Shown here piece by piece: positions 26,444-33,220 of a stretch of 34,241 bases of DNA. The position numbers and the translations under genes were made by a program. How positions within the stretch are numbered: position 1 is the first letter of the stretch; the number at the start of each line of letters is the position of its first letter. The notes beneath the pieces were generated by a model. That model had not been told where the DNA came from. It did no database searches and was given only the letters and a program-made list of their open reading frames with translations. This DNA comes from Bryobacterales bacterium (GTDB lineage: Bacteria; Acidobacteriota; Terriglobia; Bryobacterales; Bryobacteraceae), in contig CANIHR010000016.1 in the NCBI GenBank assembly GCA_947467185.1, forward strand, positions 1-34,241, written 5' to 3'.

Positions 26444-26722
26444 ATGAACGCGGGTTTTGAAACATTAATCGACCATCTCGTGGAGGCTGGCTTCTTCCTG
26501 GAAGAAGCAGTCGAGATTCTCGAAAAAGGCATGATCGACCGGGCGCTTCGTCGCACCCAGGGTAACCAGTCCGAGGCCGCGAAGGCCCTCGGCATCCACC
26601 GCAACACTCTCCTCCGCAAGATGCTCGAATTCGGCATCGACGGCAAACGCCCCCGTCCCCGTCCCGCTGGTAAAGCCGGCAACGACGCCACCGCCACCCG
26701 TTCTCGTCGGCGCGCGTCCTAA
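26444..26722 (+). CDS. Small Fis-type helix-turn-helix protein
   Basis: A 92-residue protein. Residues 30-64 form an HTH_8 (Fis) domain, with ALRRTQGNQSEAAKALGIHR followed by NTLLRKML, as at the C-terminus of NtrC-family activators and in Fis. An acidic helix (5-29) precedes it and could pair into a dimer. The C-terminus (67-92) is a basic Pro/Arg/Lys tail that probably aids DNA binding. No AAA+ or receiver domain is attached, so it is a stand-alone DNA-binding protein. The gene starts five bases after cvpA and ends three bases before the phosphatase gene, so it rides on the same transcript. Its targets are unknown. Confidence 0.85.
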   Translation: MNAGFETLIDHLVEAGFFLEEAVEILEKGMIDRALRRTQGNQSEAAKALGIHRNTLLRKMLEFGIDGKRPRPRPAGKAGNDATATRSRRRAS

Positions 26723-26725
26723 CCC

Positions 26726-27376
26726 GTGTCCCTGCTGATTTTCGATCTCGACGGTACCCTGATCGATTCGCGCCTCGACCTCGCCAACGCAGTCAACGCC
26801 ACGCGCCTGCAAACCGGCCGTGACGCTGTCGACCATGACCTGATCTACTCCTGGGTCGGCAACGGCGCTCCCGTGCTCATACGGCGCGCTCTGGGCGAAG
26901 CAGCGCCCCAGCAGGAAGTGGATGCGGCGCTCGAATTCTTCCTCAACTGGTACCGCGCCCACTGCGTAGAGCACACCGTACTCTACCCCGGCGTCACCGA
27001 GTCGCTCGTCAGCCTCCACGAAGCTGGCCACACCCTCGCCGTCCTCACCAACAAGCCCGTCCGCATCAGCAACTTCATCATGGAGCACTTCGGCCTCGCC
27101 GAGATGATGCTGAAGGTCTACGGAGGCAACAGCTTCGCCCAAAAGAAGCCCCACCCGGTAGGTATCGAAACCCTGCGAGCCGAAGCCAGCGCCTCCCCCG
27201 AAGACACCTGGATGATAGGCGACAGCTCCGTCGACATCAAGACCGCCCGAGCCGCCGGAGTCCTGGCGTGCGGAGTCACCTACGGCTTCCAGCCCGAAAC
27301 CCTCTCCGACCCCACCCCCGACCTCCTCTGCCACCAAATCGAAGAGTTCGCCGACCACATCCTCCGTCTCCGGTAA
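26726..27376 (+). CDS. gph: HAD-superfamily phosphatase, phosphoglycolate phosphatase-like
   Basis: A 216-residue HAD hydrolase. Motif I is FDLDGTLIDS (5-14, nucleophile and acid Asp). Motif II is LTNKP (about 107-111). Motif III includes AQKKPHPVGI, and motif IV is MIGDSSVDIKTARAAG, with the metal-binding aspartates. The helical cap between motifs I and II is of the C1 type. The gph symbol reflects best resemblance; the true substrate could be another small phosphate ester or 2-phosphoglycolate. It starts at GTG 26726, three bases after the Fis-type gene. Confidence 0.85.
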   Translation: MSLLIFDLDGTLIDSRLDLANAVNATRLQTGRDAVDHDLIYSWVGNGAPVLIRRALGEAAPQQEVDAALEFFLNWYRAHCVEHTVLYPGVTESLVSLHEAGHTLAVLTNKPVRISNFIMEHFGLAEMMLKVYGGNSFAQKKPHPVGIETLRAEASASPEDTWMIGDSSVDIKTARAAGVLACGVTYGFQPETLSDPTPDLLCHQIEEFADHILRLR

Positions 27377-27388
27377 ACTGGGGACAGG

Positions 27389-27631
27389 ATGTCACCGCAC
27401 ATGTTGATCGACTGGTCGCGTTGTCCCGTGCTCGAAAGCAAACCCGATACACAGGGTGGTGCCTGGGTGTTTCGTGGAACAAGGGTTCCCGTTACAGCCA
27501 TCCTCCGCAATCTGAGCGAACTCAGCGTCCCCGAACTCGCGCAGGAATTTCCCTCGGTTCGCCCCGAACAAATCACGGATCTCCTTGAGTTCATCGCGCG
27601 CAGCGCAGAACCTCTCCCCCTCAGTGCCTAA
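27389..27631 (+). CDS. DUF433 family antitoxin-like protein
   Basis: An 80-residue protein. The DUF433 core is visible as WVFRGTRVPVTAIL (26-39) followed by LSVPELAQEFPSVRPEQI (45-62), a winged-helix-like DNA-binding fold. DUF433 proteins are usually paired with a DUF5615 PIN-like toxin and act as its antitoxin and repressor (VapB45-type). The ATG at 27389 has GGGGA just upstream; an ATG at 27401 lacks one. The gene is 12 bases after the phosphatase gene, with no terminator between, and overlaps its broken partner by 8 bases. Confidence 0.85.
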   Translation: MSPHMLIDWSRCPVLESKPDTQGGAWVFRGTRVPVTAILRNLSELSVPELAQEFPSVRPEQITDLLEFIARSAEPLPLSA

Positions 27632-27954
27632 AAAAGTCCTGCTCGACGAAAATCTGCCCGTAGAAGCTCCGGCTCCTGCTCGATGCTCATGACGTTGCAA
27701 CCACTGCCTGGCAAGGCTGGGCAGGGAAGTCAAACGGCGAGTTAGTCGCGGCTGCGGAAGCTGCTGAATTTGACGTCCTCGTCACGGCCGACCAGGGGCT
27801 TAATTATCAGCAAAACATGCTGGGTCGCAAGCTTGCACTCGTTGTCCTGAGCACAAACAGAAACAGCCGCGTGATCGCTGCCTCCGAGAATATTTCTGCG
27901 GCCATCACCGCCGCAGAACCCGGTGGCTTCCTCTCAGTCGACATCGGTCTCTAA
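27624..27954 (+). pseudogene. DUF5615 PIN-like toxin, frameshifted
   Basis: Starting at GTG 27624 inside the antitoxin gene, the first frame gives VPKKVLLDENLPVE, the conserved N-terminus of DUF5615 toxins. It then goes off-frame and stops at 27690-27692 (TGA). From 27667 another frame continues the family: LRLLLDAHDV, TAWQGWAGKSNGELV, FDVLVTADQGLNYQQN and LALVVLSTN, ending at 27954. Deleting one base near 27666 restores a 109-residue protein of normal length. The total span is one base more than a multiple of three, which agrees. As written the toxin cannot be made whole. It may be decayed or a sequencing error. The intact protein would be a PIN-like ribonuclease held by the DUF433 partner. 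Confidence 0.87.
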
Positions 27955-27961
27955 CCTCCAC

Positions 27962-29083
27962 CTACCCCCGCCACAAAATCCCCGCCGCCACAAAACTCAA
28001 AGCATCCCCACGCTCCCGAGCCAAATCCCGCATCTTTCCAAACTTCCCAGCCTGATAACAAAGCTGCAGCGCCGTCGGCACCGGAGTCCCCCACGGAGCA
28101 TCCTCAAACACATGCTCCAGCACCGCCGCTAACGCCTCCTCCGTCCGCCCCAGACTCACCAGCAATCGCACCAGCGTCCTCCCTGGCGCATCGCCATCCA
28201 CATCCGGGTCCGAAGCGGCCACCTTATCCCGGAAGTACGCCACATGTGCGTCCACGTCGATTCCCCGCAGCGCCTGAATGTAGTGCCCATAAGCCTCGCA
28301 CTGGCTCTCAAACGGAGCCACCCCCGCCGACTGAAACTGCGCCGCCAGCCGCTTCCCGTACTCGCACAACTCCCAAACGCACTCCAGTGCCGCCGCATCC
28401 TTCAGCTCCAGCCCATACGGAATCACTGACAGCAAATGCGACGTATCCACGTAGTAATCCCACTCACCAAACAGCCACTCCCGACCCGCCATTAGCTCCA
28501 CCAGTCGCTCACTCTCCGGAGCAGCCCCCTCCTGCGCCGCAATCGCCTCTTTCATCCGCGGCACAATCTCCCCATACAGATGCCGCGCCAGCATCGCGAT
28601 GCACTTCTCCCGATCCTTCTGCACCGCCGTCATCCCAAACGCCGTAATCGCCCGGCACATCCCCTGATTCGCCAGAATCAGCTCCAGACCCTTCAGCGGA
28701 TGCACGCCCTCCTGAAACGCAATCGCGATCACCTGCTCCACGTCGCCCTCATTCGGCAGCGCCGCAATCGCATCCTCAATCGGCTGCACATCCCCAATCG
28801 CCCGATAGTAAGGCCACGCGCGCGCAATATTCCCCGCTGCCAGAAACAACCCGCCCGTCTCCCGCGCAATCGCCATCACGGCCTGCTGATACTCATCCCC
28901 CGTGATCTGGTCGCTCTGGATCAGCGGCAGCCCCAACTCCCACCGCTTCCGCATTAGCCGAGCCTCAAACATCAGCCCAAACTCCCCCGTCTCCCGCAAC
29001 CGCGCAATCAAATGCTCCAGCGCTACTCCGGGCTCCGCGGATGCCACCAGGCGATCCAGTTCTTCGAACAGTTCGGTTGTCAT
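27962..29083 (-). CDS. Conserved hypothetical alpha-helical protein
   Basis: A 373-residue soluble protein that I do not recognise as a named family. It has no signal peptide or membrane segment and is rich in Ala, Glu and Leu. Helix-pair-like segments are visible (FLAAGNIARAWPYYRAIGD, VEQVIAIAFQEGVHPLKGLE, LVRLLVSLGRTEEALAAVL), as in TPR- or HEAT-like solenoids. Residues 198-214 read MAGREWLFGEWDYYVDT, an aromatic stretch that could be a binding or catalytic surface. It faces the frameshifted toxin tail to tail with seven bases between. It is divergent from the M28 peptidase gene. The start at 29083 has only a weak AGAG upstream. Confidence 0.75.
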   Translation of the reverse strand: MTTELFEELDRLVASAEPGVALEHLIARLRETGEFGLMFEARLMRKRWELGLPLIQSDQITGDEYQQAVMAIARETGGLFLAAGNIARAWPYYRAIGDVQPIEDAIAALPNEGDVEQVIAIAFQEGVHPLKGLELILANQGMCRAITAFGMTAVQKDREKCIAMLARHLYGEIVPRMKEAIAAQEGAAPESERLVELMAGREWLFGEWDYYVDTSHLLSVIPYGLELKDAAALECVWELCEYGKRLAAQFQSAGVAPFESQCEAYGHYIQALRGIDVDAHVAYFRDKVAASDPDVDGDAPGRTLVRLLVSLGRTEEALAAVLEHVFEDAPWGTPVPTALQLCYQAGKFGKMRDLARERGDALSFVAAGILWRG

Positions 29084-29168
29084 TGCTCTTGCATCATAAA
29101 CGGTCGCCCTACACCCCCCAAAAAGCCCGAAACTATAACAAAAGTGCTATCCTGCACGCTTAACAGCT

Positions 29169-30839
29169 ATGTCACCCCGAATATCTGCATTACTCATCAC
29201 CGCGGCGGTAGCCGTACCGGCCCTCATCGTTGCCCAGCAGATGCCGCAGGAACGTGTCGACCTCAACGTTCTCCACCGCATCAAAGTCGCCGAATTTGGC
29301 TCCGGAGGCGGCGGACGTGGCCGCGGCCCCCAGGGTGGCAAAGTCATGGACCTCGCCTGGCAGCTGACCGATCACTACGGTCCGCGCCTCACCAACTCCC
29401 CCCAGTTCCGCGCCGCCGGTGACTGGGCCGTCGGCCAGCTCAAGGAATGGGGCCTTGCCAACGTCAAGCTCGAAGCCTGGCCCACCAAAGACGTCCCCTC
29501 CGGCGCCATCCCCGGCTGGCAGGTCAAGGCTTACTCGGGCGCCATGATCGAACCCTCTTACATGCCCATCATCGGCGTGCCCATCGCCTGGACCAAAGGC
29601 ACCGACGGCCCCGTCACCGGTGAAGTCGCTATGGCCACCATCGATACCCCGGCCGACCTCGACAAGTATCACGGCAAGCTCAAGGGCAAAATCGTCTTCA
29701 CTGCCCCCATCGCTGATCTCCCGTTCCCCAACACCCCGCTCGCCACTCGCTACACCAACGAGCAACTCGCCGACCTCGCCACGGAAATGATCCCCGTACC
29801 CGCCCGCGGCGGTCGTGGTGGCGCTGCTGGTGCCGGACGCGGTGGCTTCGCAGCCCTCGCTGCCATGACCCCGGAAGAACGCACCGCGTTCCAGGAAAAG
29901 CAGCGAAACTTCTGGAAGGATGAAGGCGTCCTCCTCACCGTCACCGCCTCCGCCCGCGGCGAAAGCGGCACCCTCTTTGGTGGCGGCGCGGCCCGCCGTG
30001 GTGACCCCACGCAGAACACCCCCTCCATCTCCGTCACCGCAGAGCAGTACAATCGCGTCGCCCGCCTCGTCGAGCGCAACATCCCGGTGAAGCTCCAGTT
30101 CGATATCAAAACCGAATTCGACAACAACACCGAGTCCTTCAACGTCGTCGCGGAAATCCCCGGTACCACCAAGCCCAACGAAGTCGTCATCGTCGGAGCC
30201 CACTTTGACTCCTGGCACTACGGCACCGGCGCCACCGATAACGCTGCCGGCTCCGCCGTCGCCATGGAAGTCATGCGCATCCTCAAGTCCCTCAACCTCA
30301 AGATGGACCGCACCGTCCGTCTCGGCCTGTGGGGCGGGGAAGAGCAAGGCCTCCTCGGTTCCGCCGCCTACGTGAAGAAGCACTTCGCCGACCCCGAAAC
30401 CATGAAGACCACCTCCGAACACGACAACTTCGCGGGCTACTTCAACATCGATAACGGCACCGGCCGTATCAAGGGCATCTACCTCCAGGGCAATGAAATG
30501 ATGCGTCCCATCTTCGAAGCCTGGTTCGCGCCCCTGAAGGACATGACCCCCGGCACCATCACCATTCGGGACACCGGCGGCACCGACCACCAGTCCTTCG
30601 ACCGCGTCGGCCTCCCCGGCTTCCAGTTCGTGCAGGATCCCATGGATTACAACACCCGCACGCACCACTCCAACATGGACACCTTCGATCGCCTCCAGCC
30701 TCAGGACCTGGCGCAGATGGCCGTCATCGAAGCCATGTTCGTCTACAACGCCGCAACCCGTCCCGAAAAGCTGCCCCGCAAGGACCTCCCCGCCGCAACC
30801 CCGCCCGCCGGTGGCCGTGGTGGTCGCGGCGGCAACTAA
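29169..30839 (+). CDS. Secreted M28 family zinc aminopeptidase with Gly/Arg-rich tracts
   Basis: A 556-residue peptidase with a signal peptide (1-22, ending IVAQQ). Zinc ligands and catalytic residues of M28 are visible: H345 in GAHFDSWH, D357 in TDNAAGS, E391-E392 in WGGEEQGLLG, D428 in FNIDNG and H500 in THHSNMDT. A PA-like insert lies about 120-310 between the N-terminal part and the catalytic domain. Three low-complexity Gly/Arg tracts stand out: 44-57, 213-226 and 548-556, the last at the very C-terminus. It probably trims peptides outside the cytoplasm. The 85 bases upstream hold no convincing promoter or Shine-Dalgarno. The gene ends just before a strong terminator. Confidence 0.93.
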   Translation: MSPRISALLITAAVAVPALIVAQQMPQERVDLNVLHRIKVAEFGSGGGGRGRGPQGGKVMDLAWQLTDHYGPRLTNSPQFRAAGDWAVGQLKEWGLANVKLEAWPTKDVPSGAIPGWQVKAYSGAMIEPSYMPIIGVPIAWTKGTDGPVTGEVAMATIDTPADLDKYHGKLKGKIVFTAPIADLPFPNTPLATRYTNEQLADLATEMIPVPARGGRGGAAGAGRGGFAALAAMTPEERTAFQEKQRNFWKDEGVLLTVTASARGESGTLFGGGAARRGDPTQNTPSISVTAEQYNRVARLVERNIPVKLQFDIKTEFDNNTESFNVVAEIPGTTKPNEVVIVGAHFDSWHYGTGATDNAAGSAVAMEVMRILKSLNLKMDRTVRLGLWGGEEQGLLGSAAYVKKHFADPETMKTTSEHDNFAGYFNIDNGTGRIKGIYLQGNEMMRPIFEAWFAPLKDMTPGTITIRDTGGTDHQSFDRVGLPGFQFVQDPMDYNTRTHHSNMDTFDRLQPQDLAQMAVIEAMFVYNAATRPEKLPRKDLPAATPPAGGRGGRGGN

Positions 30840-30858
30840 GCGTTTCTCGCACCAAAGA

Positions 30859-30892
30859 AAAAGGGCCGGACTCACCAGAGTCCGGCCCTTTT
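30859..30892. terminator. Bidirectional intrinsic terminator
   Basis: A perfect 15-base-pair stem (30859-30873 with 30878-30892) closes a four-base ACCA loop. The core is GGGCCGGACTC paired with GAGTCCGGCCC, flanked by AAAA on the left and TTTT on the right. It therefore works on both strands. It ends the M28 peptidase transcript (+) 19 bases after the stop, and the small membrane protein transcript (-), whose stop is at 30903. Confidence 0.95.
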
Positions 30893-30902
30893 CTCATTTC
30901 AT

Positions 30903-31274
30903 TTACTGTTCGAAACTATGCGGTTCCGTAAGCCACCGGATCGCCGCCCGCGACACCAGCGACGCCGCAATCACCGCCGGCACCAGGTCCGTCGCGAAGA
31001 ACATCCAGCGGCCTGCTCCGGCCCACAACAACACCGCTTTGACGGGCACCGAAATCACGTAGATCTTCACCGCCAGCGCTCGAAACCCGAACAGATACAG
31101 GAAAGCGCAGCCGACCAAATCGCCCAGTACCACCGACGCCAGCCACGGACTCACGTTCCACCGCAGCAGCAGAAACTCAACCCCCGTAGGAATCCCGTAA
31201 ATCGCCGCCGCTACTGTCAGAAACGTCGAGATGACCAGAAGCGGCTTCATTGGTATAAAGAAAGTATAAACCAC
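30903..31274 (-). CDS. Small integral membrane protein, function unknown
   Basis: A 123-residue hydrophobic protein with about four membrane segments (LLVISTFLTVAAAIYGIPTG; ASVVLGDLVGCAFLYLFGF; VISVPVKAVLLWAGAG; FFATDLVPAVIAASLVS). I recognise no named family. The start at GTG 31274 is chosen because GGAGGT (31285-31290) lies 10 bases upstream. An ATG at 31250, giving MKPLLVIST, has no such site. It follows the SDR gene on the same strand by 67 bases and ends at the shared terminator. Confidence 0.7.
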   Translation of the reverse strand: MVYTFFIPMKPLLVISTFLTVAAAIYGIPTGVEFLLLRWNVSPWLASVVLGDLVGCAFLYLFGFRALAVKIYVISVPVKAVLLWAGAGRWMFFATDLVPAVIAASLVSRAAIRWLTEPHSFEQ

Positions 31275-31341
31275 CAGGGTCTACACCTCCTATCCAAATA
31301 AAGACGCCAGCAAGGTACGCTTCGTTACATCGCTTTCGGCC

Positions 31342-32097
31342 TTATCCCCGGCCCACAAACGGCATGTTATTCGCCATGACTGTCAGGAATAAGACGTTTG
31401 AATCCAACGACAAAGAGGCAATGTACAGCACTGCTTTCGCCACGTTGTTCACGTCCATTGTGGGTTCGGCAGCCAAACTTCCATTCGCCTGTAAGACCCC
31501 ACCCGACATCCGCGCCGTCATCTCCGTCGCCGCATTTCCAATGTCGATTTGGCTGCAACAGATGTCATACTGCCGGCAATCCAGAGAAATCGACTTCGTT
31601 AATCCCGTAATGGCGTGTTTCGTCGCCGTGTAGGGCGCCGAATGGGGCCGCGGCGTGTGTGCCGAGATCGAACCATTGTTGATGATCCGGCCACCCCGCG
31701 GATTCTGCTCCTTCATCAGCCGGATCGCCTCCTGTGCACACAGGAACGACCCCGTCAGATTCACATCCACCACGGACTTCCACGTCTCAAACGGCAGATC
31801 TTCCATCGGCACCGGAGGCGCACCCCGACCCGCATTGTTGAACAGCAAATCCAGCCGCCCAAACGCATCCCGAGTCTTCTTGAACAGAGCCTTCACGGAC
31901 TCCGCTCGGCCCACATCCGTCGTCACTGGCAGCATCGTCGTGCCCGGCGCGGCCAGGTCGGCTGTCTTCTCCAGTTCTTCCAGTCGACGCCCCGCCAGCA
32001 CGACGTTATACCCACTCGCATTCAACGCCAGGCTCACCGCCCGGCCCACTCCGGAACCCGCTCCGGTGACAAGTGCAACTTTTGCTTGTTGAGACAT
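31342..32097 (-). CDS. Short-chain dehydrogenase/reductase (SDR)
   Basis: A 251-residue classical SDR that would oxidise or reduce a hydroxyl or carbonyl group using NAD(P). The nucleotide-binding motif is TGAGSGVG (11-18), NNAG is at 87-90, and the catalytic residues are S143 in NNGSISA and Y156/K160 in YTATK. AGRR at 35-38 after the second strand suggests NADP preference. The start at ATG 32097 has GGAG 7 bases upstream; the frame stays open far upstream, but that part is only Arg-rich shadow of the OYE gene. It follows the OYE gene by 31 bases, so both probably act on related carbonyl or enone substrates. Confidence 0.93.
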   Translation of the reverse strand: MSQQAKVALVTGAGSGVGRAVSLALNASGYNVVLAGRRLEELEKTADLAAPGTTMLPVTTDVGRAESVKALFKKTRDAFGRLDLLFNNAGRGAPPVPMEDLPFETWKSVVDVNLTGSFLCAQEAIRLMKEQNPRGGRIINNGSISAHTPRPHSAPYTATKHAITGLTKSISLDCRQYDICCSQIDIGNAATEMTARMSGGVLQANGSLAAEPTMDVNNVAKAVLYIASLSLDSNVLFLTVMANNMPFVGRG

Positions 32098-32128
32098 GTA
32101 TGTCTCCGAGTTTACCGGGCGAGTCTCG

Positions 32129-33220
32129 TTACTGTGGCGGTCTCGCAACACTCCCATGCGGAGCGGCCCGCAGATATTGCTTCGGCCACGACATCGTCTT
32201 CCCCAGCTTCTCCGCCGCATGCACCGGCCAGTACGGATCCCGCAGTAATTCCCGCGCCAGCAGCACCAGGTCTGCCTGCTCCGTTCGAATAATCTGATCC
32301 GCCTGCATCGGGTCCGTAATGAACCCGACCGCCGCCGTCGGAATCCCCGCTTCCCGCCGGATTCGCGCGGCAAACGGCACCTGGAAACCAGCACCCGCCG
32401 GAATCTTCGCGTCCGGCACCAACCCGCCCGATGACGTATCAATCAGATCCACGCCATGCGCCTTCAGCACCTTCGCCAGTTCCACCGATTGATCCGCGTC
32501 CCAACCGCCTTCTTTCCAGTCGGTCGCAGAAATCCGCACAAACAGCGTCTTCTTCCAGACCTCGCGAACCGCGTCCACCGTCTCCACCAGCAGCCGGATC
32601 CGATTCTCAAAAGAACCGCCATACTCATCCGTCCGCAAATTCGATAAAGGAGACAGGAACTCGTGCGATAGATACCCGTGCGCCGAATGCAGTTCCACCA
32701 CATCGAACCCCGCCGCAGCCGCGCGCCGCGTCGCCGTCACAAACGCCTCCCGAACCGCCGCAATCCCCGCCGTATCCAAAGCCACCGGAGTCGGGTAATT
32801 GCCCGCAAACGCCACCGCGCTCGGAGCCATCACATTCGTCCAGCCGCCTTCCTCCACGCTGCGCACCCGGTCCGCCGGATTCCACGGCAAATCCATGCTC
32901 GCCTTCCGACCCGCGTGTGCCAGCTGAATCCCGATATGCGACCCCTGCGAATGCACGAAATCGACGATCCGCCGCAGCATCGGCACATGCTCGTCTTTCC
33001 AGATTCCCAGGTCCTCCGGTGTGATCCGACCCTCCGGCACCACCGCCGCCGCCTCCGTCAGCACCAGCCCCGCTCCACCCTGAGCTCGCGCTCCCAGATG
33101 CACCAGGTGCCAGTCGTTCGCGAAACCGTCTTCCGACGAGTACTCACACATCGGGGAAACACCAATGCGGTTATGCAGGGTAATCCCGCCAATTTCAAAA
33201 GGAGCGAATAAGTCAGCCAT
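32129..33220 (-). CDS. Old Yellow Enzyme family NADH:flavin oxidoreductase (YqjM-like)
   Basis: A 363-residue FMN-binding TIM-barrel ene-reductase. [17 protein letters not shown] (22-38) contains C25, the redox-tuning cysteine of the YqjM/XenA class. IQLAHAGRK is at 98-106. [16 protein letters not shown] (176-191) carries H178 and H181, the substrate-binding pair, and Y183. [16 protein letters not shown] (194-209) is a family hallmark. It would reduce activated C=C bonds with NAD(P)H; the natural substrate is unknown. The start at 33220 (MADLFAPF) overlaps the M2 peptidase stop as TAATG, with AGGGA upstream; an earlier in-frame ATG is only peptidase shadow. Confidence 0.95.
   Translation of the reverse strand: MADLFAPFEIGGITLHNRIGVSPMCEYSSEDGFANDWHLVHLGARAQGGAGLVLTEAAAVVPEGRITPEDLGIWKDEHVPMLRRIVDFVHSQGSHIGIQLAHAGRKASMDLPWNPADRVRSVEEGGWTNVMAPSAVAFAGNYPTPVALDTAGIAAVREAFVTATRRAAAAGFDVVELHSAHGYLSHEFLSPLSNLRTDEYGGSFENRIRLLVETVDAVREVWKKTLFVRISATDWKEGGWDADQSVELAKVLKAHGVDLIDTSSGGLVPDAKIPAGAGFQVPFAARIRREAGIPTAAVGFITDPMQADQIIRTEQADLVLLARELLRDPYWPVHAAEKLGKTMSWPKQYLRAAPHGSVARPPQ

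Noticed and set aside
27624-27954. Programmed frameshift in the DUF5615 toxin
   Set aside because: No slippery heptamer or downstream stimulatory structure is seen at the break; the A-run at 27630-27635 lies before the conserved in-frame DENLP segment, so it is not the site.
29190-30875. Open frame of 561 codons on the minus strand, opposite the M28 peptidase
   Set aside because: It is a Gly/Asp/Val-rich shadow that runs through the terminator; the M28 zinc ligands on the plus strand are decisive.
32098-32442. N-terminal extension of the SDR frame by 115 residues
   Set aside because: The extension is Arg/Cys-rich and lies inside the OYE gene in another frame. The ATG at 32097 has a good ribosome binding site and begins the SDR fold.
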